In this document: positions 10,001 to 15,625 of the stretch, in pieces
How the letters are laid out: each line of letters begins with the position of its first letter
Position numbering within the stretch: the stretch's first letter is position 1
Source of the DNA: JBHEKP01 sp041859375
GTDB taxonomy: Bacteria > Hydrogenedentota > Hydrogenedentia > Hydrogenedentales > CAITNO01
Assembly: GCA_041859375.1 (NCBI GenBank)
Contig: JBHEKP010000033.1
Location: 1-33,730 of the forward strand
Direction: 5' to 3'
Length of the DNA stretch: 33,730 bases
Position numbers and translations under genes: made by a program
The notes under the pieces: model-generated
Told to the model about the DNA's origin: nothing
Database searches by the model: none
Seen by the model: only the letters and a program-made list of their open reading frames with translations

Positions 10001-10301
10001 CGCCGCCGTCACCGTGGCGGGCGGCGCGGGTCCGCGCCGGTTCCAGTGGTACCATGAGGGTTTCGGCAAGGTTTTCACCCCCGTGCCCGGCGCGGAACAG
10101 GCCCTGCTGGAGATCCCCTGGGTGGAGCCCGCCGACGCGGGCCTGTATTATTGCGAGGTGGATGACGACCACGAGACCGTCCAGTCCTCGCGGATGCGCC
10201 TGGAGGTGGGCGGTGAAATGCCCGCCGCCGGGTTCGTCCTGCTTGCCCTGCTGGCGTCAGCGCTGGCGGCGTGCGGCGCGCGCAAACTGTTCGAACACTG
10301 A
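7008..10301 (+). CDS. Large secreted multidomain surface protein with C-terminal sorting-like tag
   Basis: This 1097-residue exported protein has a signal peptide (residues 1-33, cleavage near ARA-AE). AAGGGAGG lies eight bases before the ATG. In order it shows a beta-sandwich-like N-terminal domain (about 35-215), a DFGDAP...YPT segment starting at 223 that ends in the GEVEDY signature (366-371), a fibronectin III-like stretch (about 380-470), further beta-rich regions to about 755, two tandem Ig-like bacterial repeats (about 769-870 and 874-970, both with FxExVSG and TLSTG), and an Ig-like domain with DAGLYYC near 1043-1049. The C-terminus is MPAAG (1071-1075), a hydrophobic helix and a short basic tail, resembling PEP-CTERM-like sorting signals. 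No enzyme motif is evident; adhesion or matrix roles are plausible. The sulfatase starts 20 bases downstream, suggesting cotranscription. Confidence 0.8.
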   Translation: MVQQFWERRPAGRQAAVLFLLLAAAACCGAARAAESLPFYDGFELGADGPWWTVTSSLASCDANCCYRVLNTQGPAEGNWHLLLESYSDFFTTKYKRADFTLSLDLAGQQAVEFSFWARSYSDEPHPFPAWASFTGTPDCDGVAISPDGVTWYPVMNLTAAGGLTSAYQKFTFSLDAIIASWGISYSSDFRIRFSHYDDNRADHPTDPDGIGIDGVFAGAARDFGDAPAPYPTSVAEDGARHAPGGAVWLGAAPGMEWDAARNAAASADTAEDGATQTVPLIPGQSGQFLVNASAFCFLNGWIDFNQDGDWSDTGERVATDHPLAAGVNLFSLTVPAGAVIGENAYARFRVAGAPGLGLTGSAPDGEVEDYRLDIVPAAPVMQAPPPVTLGAENTLSWTPVTGAEAYAAQYAAAPSFSPPGAESGWLAGTSHTFTGLPDGNLYYRAHAARMVPQGADSWNASAGFAAHTLSAARLDADSHAVLDGPVWGLDTTGGTVESWLTTGGQGRGNVIKTGAAPAVVTEVEMFLSRAADVSMQFRVYAGGANEADPYTLLLSSPLGTVPAGMGFVSSGPVSLTLAANRHYIIGFSWDGPVKTYKSSANTVFPWAQVTTRALISGWPADGGVSLDFAGTPVLAYYMRISRKTTAAHAATGTILSPPITPAPLVRWDRLSFDTALPAGTTLAVDLLDGAGLPLIGWQNLANGADLSGLAEPTVRLRARLETTDTSRTPVLNSWGLSWHGQPDRAVSGPWSNTVQSLQDGTPPAVETVSLLDAPVNRLNAVRFAVRFTEEVSGVNLSPPFDDFAPDPVVAGAAVTAVSGAGREYTVTLSTGGVSGMLGLKVLAGGGITDQHGQGMAGDWTGAAAYEEDFTPPQVLAMVPLDGLLTNAPQVRYRVVFSENVSGLAAAPPFTGVETTGTAGTAVVSVTGSGADYELTLSTGPNDGTLGLRLTIACGAVDRVGWPLAADAASLLDYTLAHLRVTGQPPAELRVTAGESCTAAVTVAGGAGPRRFQWYHEGFGKVFTPVPGAEQALLEIPWVEPADAGLYYCEVDDDHETVQSSRMRLEVGGEMPAAGFVLLALLASALAACGARKLFEH

Positions 10302-10321
10302 TTCATGCCGGGAGTTTCGAG

Positions 10322-11725
10322 ATGGCCATCACACGCCGTTCCTTTCTGGGCCGGGCCGCCGCAGCAGCCGTTGCGGCTGCGGGCGTTGGCGGCTGCGCCA
10401 CCGCGGCAGCGGACCGGACCGCCGCACGGCCCAACATCATCGTCTTTTTCACCGACGACCACGGGTATGCCGACCTCGGCTGCATGGGCGCGGCGGACCT
10501 GAAAACACCGCATCTGGACCGGGTGGCGCGGGAGGGGGTCCGGTTCACCTCCTGGTACTCCAACTCCCCCGTGTGCTCCCCCTCGCGCGCCGCCCTGCTT
10601 TCGGGGCGCTATCCCGCCCATGCCGGGGTGCGCAATATTCTCGGCGGCCACCGCGACACCCCCGGCCTGCCCGCGTCCACGCCCACCCTCGCGGAGGTGC
10701 TCCGGCCCCTCGGCTACCGCACCGGCCTCTTCGGCAAATGGCACCTGGGCGCCGCCGAACCCTTCCGCCCCCACCATCGCGGTTTTGACGAGTCCTTCGG
10801 GCTCCTGTCCGGCTGCGTGGACTGCTATTCCCACATCTTTTACTGGGGGGGCATGGGCAACAGCAGGCTGGACGCCGTCCACGACCTGTGGGAAAACGGA
10901 CGCGAGGTCTGGGAGGACGGCCGTTACATCACCGAACTCATCGCGGAGCGGGCGGTGGAATTTGTCCGGCGCAATGCGCCCCAGGGGCCTTTTTTCCTCT
11001 ACGTGCCCTTCAACGCGCCCCACTACCCCCTCCATGCCCCGGAGGAATACCTCGACCGTTTCCCCGCCTCCATGCCCTGGGAACGGCGCATCATGGCCGC
11101 CATGCTCGCTGCGGTGGACGACGGGGCGGGCCGGGTGCTGGACGAGGTGCGCCGGCAGGGCGTGGAAGACAACACCATCGTTGTCTTTTCGAGTGACAAC
11201 GGCCCCTCGCGGGAAACCCGCAACTGGATGGACGGCCGACGGGAAGCCTTCACCGGCGGTTCGGCGGGGCCCCTGCGCGAGGGTAAATTCTCCCTTTTCG
11301 AGGGAGGCATCCGCGTGCCCGGACTCATGCGCTGGCCGGGGCGGCTGCCCGCCGGAACGGTCGAGGACCGGCCCGCCGCCGCCATGGACCTGTTCCCCAC
11401 CCTGCTCCGGGCCGCCGGGGGCGACCCCGCCGCATACGAGCCGGACGGCTGCGATCTGACTCCCGCCCTGACCGGAACAGCCCCATGGCCCGAACGCCGC
11501 CTCTTCTGGGAATACGGCCCCCAGACCGCCGTGCGCGAGGGGGACTGGAAACTGGTTTTGAAAGGGCGCGCCAGTTTTGGCGACGCTGTGGAGGAGGGGC
11601 CCTTCCTCGCAAACCTCGCCCATGACCCCGGCGAACAGCGGAACCTTGCCAACGACGAACCCGACCGCACCGCCCGGCTCACCCGCCTCGCCGAGGACTG
11701 GCGAGCCAAAATAACCGCCGGGTAG
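10322..11725 (+). CDS. Tat-exported sulfatase, Cys type
   Basis: This 467-residue protein belongs to the S1 (arylsulfatase) family, which hydrolyses sulfate esters, often of polysaccharides. The N-terminus has a twin-arginine signal (TRRSFLG), an Ala-rich stretch and GGC, so the protein may be exported folded and lipidated. The catalytic signature CSPSR at residues 85-89 provides the Cys that is converted to formylglycine by a separate maturase not seen here. Metal and substrate ligands are present: TDDHGYAD near residue 44, FGKWHLG, and SSDNGP. The ATG at 10322 is preceded by GGGAG at good spacing and yields the Tat motif directly; an upstream in-frame ATG at 10271 overlaps the preceding gene and is unlikely. 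The substrate cannot be assigned. Confidence 0.92.
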   Translation: MAITRRSFLGRAAAAAVAAAGVGGCATAAADRTAARPNIIVFFTDDHGYADLGCMGAADLKTPHLDRVAREGVRFTSWYSNSPVCSPSRAALLSGRYPAHAGVRNILGGHRDTPGLPASTPTLAEVLRPLGYRTGLFGKWHLGAAEPFRPHHRGFDESFGLLSGCVDCYSHIFYWGGMGNSRLDAVHDLWENGREVWEDGRYITELIAERAVEFVRRNAPQGPFFLYVPFNAPHYPLHAPEEYLDRFPASMPWERRIMAAMLAAVDDGAGRVLDEVRRQGVEDNTIVVFSSDNGPSRETRNWMDGRREAFTGGSAGPLREGKFSLFEGGIRVPGLMRWPGRLPAGTVEDRPAAAMDLFPTLLRAAGGDPAAYEPDGCDLTPALTGTAPWPERRLFWEYGPQTAVREGDWKLVLKGRASFGDAVEEGPFLANLAHDPGEQRNLANDEPDRTARLTRLAEDWRAKITAG

Positions 11726-11934
11726 GACGTTAATTTTTTCCCCTCCCGGCTGTTCAATATGATAATTTTGCCTGTTTTGTAAACAGTTGTCAGCGGGTGG
11801 GTTAGGCCGCTTCCCAGGGAAAAAGGCGGAAAAACGGGCTCTTTTTCGGGAAGCCGATTGGAAATCACCCCTCCGGGCGGGGTATGATTGCCCCTTGAAA
11901 AGCGCAAAATTTTAGGATTCGCCCAGCCGGGGCG
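11726..11934. other. Non-coding stretch after the sulfatase gene
   Basis: No credible gene is visible. The stretch has a short perfect hairpin, CTGTTT-TGT-AAACAG (11772-11786), and further downstream a GC-rich imperfect stem followed by T-runs (around 11811-11850) that could serve as terminators for the sulfatase transcript. None is a textbook intrinsic terminator. Confidence 0.35.
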
Positions 11935-11963
11935 TTGACAAATTTCACCCCCCGTGCTATATT
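11935..11963 (+). promoter_or_regulatory. Strong sigma-70-like promoter for the M23 peptidase operon
   Basis: A perfect TTGACA (11935-11940) is followed after exactly 17 bases by TATATT (11958-11963). Transcription would begin near 11970, leaving a leader of about 120 bases before the start codon at 12090. This is the closest match to the consensus on the plus strand of the window. Confidence 0.78.
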
Positions 11964-12029
11964 CAGCCCTGTGATTTGGGACGGGAACCGACTGGGCAGT
12001 GCGCGTATTACAGGGTTGAGCAAACAAGG

Positions 12030-12070
12030 CCATCCGGACGCGCCGGATGGGACCTGCGGCAAGAACGCAG
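12030..12070 (+). promoter_or_regulatory. Structured 5' leader with two hairpins
   Basis: The leader between the promoter and the M23 gene contains CCATCCGG (12030-12037), loop ACGCG, CCGGATGG (12043-12050), then CTGCG (12054-12058), a seven-base loop, CGCAG (12066-12070). Both stems are perfect. The ribosome binding site AGGAGAG (12074-12080) follows immediately, so folding could affect translation. I do not recognise a known riboswitch family. Confidence 0.5.
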
Positions 12071-12089
12071 ATCAGGAGAGACGCCCGGA

Positions 12090-13097
12090 ATGAAGAAATG
12101 GACAGTGATGCTGATCCCGCATGATCGGGGCGGCACCCGCACGGTAACCGTGTGGAATGTCCATTTTTGGGCGGTTGCGGCCGTGATGGTCGCCCTCTCG
12201 TTCAGTTCCACCTTCTTCTACCAGCGAAACAACGAACTGTTACAGCGCGCCGAGCTGCTCAAGCAGGCCAACCGCGCGCTGGAGCTGGAAAACGCCCGCA
12301 TCCCCGAGGAGCCCAAACCCGCCGGGGCCTCCCGTGACGAGCTCCGCCAGCTTGAAACCCGGCTGCGCGCGGAATACGAGGCCAGCATCTCGGCCATCAC
12401 CTCCGAGCTGAACGACCTCTACGAGATGGAAACCAAGGCGCGCAACATCACCGGCCTGGCCCCGCGCACCCCCCAGCCCGCCGAGCCCCCCTCCGCCGTG
12501 CGCGGCGGCAAGGGCGGCGGCCCCGCCGGGTTCGCCGAGGTGGTGCTGGCGAAATCTGTTGACGTGAAGCGGCCCCCCCATGTGATTTACGGCATGTCCC
12601 GGCCCTCCGCCGACCTGATAGTGCAGGAAATCCGCCTGCGCACCCAGAGCCTGGGTGATCTGGTCCGCGACATGGAGGCCCAGAAGGAGAAAGTGGAGCG
12701 CATGCCCGCCGGCTGGCCGGTGGCGCGCGGCGCGGGCAAGCTGTCCTCGCCCTTCGGGTACCGCCTTGATCCCTTTACCCGCCGCCTGCGCCACCATGAC
12801 GGCCTCGACATCTCCGCCCGCCACGGCACCCCCGTTGTCTCCACCGCGGGCGGCGTTGTCAGGGAGGCGGGATACGCCAGTTACTACGGCAACATGGTCG
12901 TGGTGGACCACGGCGGCGGCATTCAGACGCTTTACGCGCACCTTTCCGCCATCTCCGTGTCCCCCGGTGAAAAGGTCACCCGCGGCCAGGTGATGGGCAA
13001 AATGGGCAGCACCGGACGAAGCACCGGCAACCACCTCCACTATGAGGTGCACGTCCAGGGCCGCCCGGTCAACCCCTCCAAGTACCTGACAAAGTAG
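12090..13097 (+). CDS. Membrane-anchored M23 (LytM-type) peptidoglycan endopeptidase
   Basis: This 335-residue protein cleaves peptide cross-links in peptidoglycan from the periplasmic side. A short cytoplasmic N-terminus is followed by one membrane helix (about residues 25-43), a coiled-coil region (about 45-120 and again 175-205), a Gly/Pro linker and a C-terminal M23 domain (about 215-335). The zinc and catalytic residues are intact: His236 and Asp240 in HHDGLD, His284 in YAHL, and His315/His317 in NHLHYE. An active enzyme is therefore expected, rather than an EnvC/NlpD-type activator. The start at 12090 has AGGAGAG nine bases upstream and gives the membrane helix its normal place. A bactofilin gene begins ten bases later; M23 peptidase-bactofilin pairs are known cell-shape modules (for example csd1-ccmA in Helicobacter). 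Confidence 0.93.
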   Translation: MKKWTVMLIPHDRGGTRTVTVWNVHFWAVAAVMVALSFSSTFFYQRNNELLQRAELLKQANRALELENARIPEEPKPAGASRDELRQLETRLRAEYEASISAITSELNDLYEMETKARNITGLAPRTPQPAEPPSAVRGGKGGGPAGFAEVVLAKSVDVKRPPHVIYGMSRPSADLIVQEIRLRTQSLGDLVRDMEAQKEKVERMPAGWPVARGAGKLSSPFGYRLDPFTRRLRHHDGLDISARHGTPVVSTAGGVVREAGYASYYGNMVVVDHGGGIQTLYAHLSAISVSPGEKVTRGQVMGKMGSTGRSTGNHLHYEVHVQGRPVNPSKYLTK

Positions 13098-13107
13098 CGG
13101 CGCGGCC

Positions 13108-13479
13108 ATGGCAGACTCACGCAGGTCAAAGAACTTCAACGAGAACAAGGTGGTCACCATCCTTGGCCCCGGCACCGTGGTCAACGGCGACATCCACTGC
13201 AAGGGCACCATCCGCATCGAGGGCTTTGTGGGCGGCAATGTCATCAGCGAGGACAGCGTGGTGCTCCTGGAGTCGGGCCGCGTGCGCGGCAGCGTCTTCG
13301 CGGGCCAGATCATCGTCGGCGGCGAGGTCGAGGGCAACGTCTCCGCCGTGGAGCGGGTCGAAATCACCGCGGGCGGCCGCGTGGTGGGCGATTTGACCGC
13401 CCCGCGCATCAGCATCCACGAGGGCGTCGTCTTCGAGGGCCGCTGCACCATGAAGGCCGTCCCGGTGCCCGTTGGGTGA
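13108..13479 (+). CDS. Bactofilin
   Basis: This 123-residue cytoskeletal protein polymerises without nucleotide and scaffolds cell-wall enzymes at the membrane. Short disordered ends flank a right-handed beta-helix core (about residues 15-112) with recurring G-x-V/I turns such as VVNGDIHCKGTIRIEG, RVRGSVFAG and EVEGNVSA. Length and pattern fit the DUF583/bactofilin family well. It lies ten bases after the M23 peptidase gene, so the two products probably act together in localised wall remodelling. The downstream mnmA gene starts about 67 bases later and may be in the same transcript. Confidence 0.93.
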   Translation: MADSRRSKNFNENKVVTILGPGTVVNGDIHCKGTIRIEGFVGGNVISEDSVVLLESGRVRGSVFAGQIIVGGEVEGNVSAVERVEITAGGRVVGDLTAPRISIHEGVVFEGRCTMKAVPVPVG

Positions 13480-13546
13480 TTCCCTTTCCCCAAAACTTCC
13501 CCCGGATTTTCCCCGCGCCATGACCATCCCCCCCGGAGAAAACCTC

Positions 13547-14659
13547 ATGCCCCCCCCCGGCGCGCGCGTGCTCGTCGCCATGAGCGGCGGGGTGGACAGC
13601 GCCGCCGCCGCCGTGCTCCTTGCCGAACGGGGCTGCGACTGCGTCGGGGTCACCCTGCGCCTCGTGCCCGAACCGGAGGGCAAGTCCGTCTTTGAGCCCT
13701 GCTGCGGGCTTGAGGCCGTCCATGACGCCGCGCGGGTCTGCGAGAAGATCGGCATCCCCCATGAAATTCTCCACGCCGTGGAGCCCTTCGACCGCGGCAT
13801 CATCACCCGCTTCGTGCGCGAATACGCCGCCGGGCGCACGCCCAACCCCTGCATCCGCTGCAACCGCATGATCAAATTCGGCGCGCTGCACCGCCGCGCC
13901 GCCGCGCTGGGCTGCTCCCATGTGGCCATGGGCCATTACGTGCGGCTGGTGTCTTTCGGCGGCCGGGTGGCCCTGCGCCGCGCCGTGCACCGCGCCAAGG
14001 ACCAGAGTTACGTCCTCGCCCCGCTCACCCAGGCCCAGCTCCGCCGCTCCTGCTTCCCCCTCGGCTGCCTCGACAAGGAGGCCTCACGCGCCGTCGCCGC
14101 GCGCGTTGACCTCCGCTCCTCGCGCAAGGCGGAAAGCCAGGAAATATGCTTCGTCGCCGACCGCGACCACGCCCGCTTCGTGGAAAGCCGCGCGGGGCTC
14201 GCCCTGCCCGGACCAATCCTCGACGCGGCGGGGCGGCGCCTCGGCACCCACCGGGGACTCATCCGCCACACCATCGGCCAGCGGAAGGGGCTGGGCATCG
14301 GCGCGGACCGCCCCCTCTACGTCATCGCCCTGGATCCGGCGCGCAACGCCGTCATCGTGGGGTATGAGGAGGAGGGATACTGCCGGGAATTCACCACCGG
14401 CCCCCTTTTCTGGGGCGGCATGGCCCCGTCCGGGGAGCCTTTTGACTGCCGCGCCCAGCTCCGCTCGCGCCATGATCCGGGCCGCGCCACCGTCTTCCCA
14501 AACCGGCTCGGCGCGCGCGTCACCCTCACCGACCCGCAAAAGGCGGTCACCCCCGGCCAGTGGGCCGCGTTTTACGATGACGACGGCTGTGTGCTCGCGG
14601 CGGCGGAGATACGCGCCGCAGCAGCCGTTCCCGTCACGCCGGATAGCCCGCCTGCCTGA
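13547..14659 (+). CDS. mnmA: tRNA-specific 2-thiouridylase MnmA
   Basis: MnmA adds sulfur to uridine 34 of the Lys, Glu and Gln tRNAs, using ATP to adenylate the base. The 370-residue protein has the PP-loop SGGVDS (residues 13-18), the catalytic Cys in PNPCIRCN (Cys102) and the second redox Cys in SQEICFV (Cys201). It also has the GHY and KDQSY blocks and the IGQRKGLGIG segment that leads into the C-terminal beta domains. GGAG (13535-13538) lies eight bases ahead of the ATG at 13547, which decides this start over in-frame ATGs at 13472 and 13520. The last 26 bases overlap the end of the convergent sugar isomerase gene on the other strand. Confidence 0.96.
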   Translation: MPPPGARVLVAMSGGVDSAAAAVLLAERGCDCVGVTLRLVPEPEGKSVFEPCCGLEAVHDAARVCEKIGIPHEILHAVEPFDRGIITRFVREYAAGRTPNPCIRCNRMIKFGALHRRAAALGCSHVAMGHYVRLVSFGGRVALRRAVHRAKDQSYVLAPLTQAQLRRSCFPLGCLDKEASRAVAARVDLRSSRKAESQEICFVADRDHARFVESRAGLALPGPILDAAGRRLGTHRGLIRHTIGQRKGLGIGADRPLYVIALDPARNAVIVGYEEEGYCREFTTGPLFWGGMAPSGEPFDCRAQLRSRHDPGRATVFPNRLGARVTLTDPQKAVTPGQWAAFYDDDGCVLAAAEIRAAAAVPVTPDSPPA

Positions 14660-15560
14660 GGATTTTCCGCAGCACCGGCACCGACTTGCGGATTTCCTCG
14701 ATCATCGCCCCGTCCGAGGCCACCTTGTACTCGATTTGCAGGGACACCGGCCCGGCGTAGCCGCCCAGGGTGCGCAGGATGCCGATGGCCTCCGCGCTCT
14801 CCACAATGCCCTCGCCCAGCGGCACCCACTTCGGCTGGCCGCCGTCCCAAACGAAATCCTTCACCGCGAGCATCTTCACCCGCGACGCGAGCCGCCGCGC
14901 GTGCAGGTTCCAGGCGTAATAACCGCCCTCCACCCGGGTGTGGCCCGTGTCGAAGTTGAAGCCGAGGCGCGGACTGTCCACCGCCTCCACGGCCTGAAGC
15001 AGATCCCACACCGCCGCCCCGAAATTGTTCCCGCCCGAGTGGACATGGTAGCCCAGCGTCACCCCCGCCGCCTCCGCCTCCGCCGCCAGCCCGCGCATGT
15101 CCTCCGTGAACTTCGCTATCTGCGGCGCAATCTCGCCCCTGTCGTCGTACTGGTGGCTGCCCACCCGCACAAAGGGTATCCCCAGTTTCGCCGCCGCCGC
15201 GAAGACCCCCTTCACGTTCGGCCCCCTCACGTCGGTGTATTTCGTGGTGATCATCGGCACCGACAGCCCCTCCGCCCGGATCGCCTCCACCGCCGCCGGC
15301 AGGTCCCGGTCCACGTTCTCCGGCTCCACATGCCCCCCCGGCCGCACCGTCAGGTCCACGCCGTCCACCCCCACCTCGCGGCAGGTTTTCGCCAGCGCCT
15401 TGTAGTCGAGAAACTGGAGGTATTTCGAAAATATCAGCACCTCCGGGGACTTTGCCGTTTCGGCGGCCCCGGCGGAAACCATGCGCGCCGCCACGGCGGC
15501 GGCGGGCGCGGCGGCCAGGCTGCGGGCGATGAAGTCGCGGCGGTTCAGCGTGTTGCCCAT
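14634..15560 (-). CDS. Tat-exported sugar phosphate isomerase/epimerase-like TIM barrel protein
   Basis: This 308-residue protein is related to xylose isomerase-like TIM barrels (AP endonuclease 2 fold). The N-terminus NRRDFIARSL with an Ala-rich stretch is a twin-arginine signal, so the enzyme acts outside the cytoplasm. The barrel contains the usual metal-site regions: VDLTVRPGGHV, GYHVHSGGNN, NFDTGHTRVEGG and a late IEYK. Such exported isomerases are abundant in Planctomycetes and related groups and are presumed to act on sugars or sugar acids; the substrate is unknown. AAGGAAGA precedes the ATG. It lies 65 bases downstream of uvrC on the same strand, with a GC-rich hairpin in the gap. Confidence 0.87.
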   Translation of the reverse strand: MGNTLNRRDFIARSLAAAPAAAVAARMVSAGAAETAKSPEVLIFSKYLQFLDYKALAKTCREVGVDGVDLTVRPGGHVEPENVDRDLPAAVEAIRAEGLSVPMITTKYTDVRGPNVKGVFAAAAKLGIPFVRVGSHQYDDRGEIAPQIAKFTEDMRGLAAEAEAAGVTLGYHVHSGGNNFGAAVWDLLQAVEAVDSPRLGFNFDTGHTRVEGGYYAWNLHARRLASRVKMLAVKDFVWDGGQPKWVPLGEGIVESAEAIGILRTLGGYAGPVSLQIEYKVASDGAMIEEIRKSVPVLRKILRQAGYPA

Positions 15561-15588
15561 GGGTCATTCTTCCTTTGCTGCGGTGTTG

Positions 15589-15612
15589 CCGCCCCCCTGC
15601 GCGGGGGGGCGG
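15589..15612 (-). other. GC-rich hairpin between uvrC and the isomerase gene
   Basis: CCGCCCCCC (15589-15597) and GGGGGGCGG (15604-15612) form a perfect nine-pair stem with a six-base loop. There is no T-run on either side, so it is not a standard intrinsic terminator. It may stabilise the uvrC message end or reduce read-through into the isomerase gene. Confidence 0.4.
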
Positions 15613-15625
15613 GCGTCCTCGGGTT

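Noticed and set aside
11970..12089. c-di-GMP-I (GEMM) or ZTP riboswitch before the M23 gene
   Set aside because: Isolated words (GCAAAC, GGACGC, CTGGGCA) are present, but their order and spacing do not form either aptamer.
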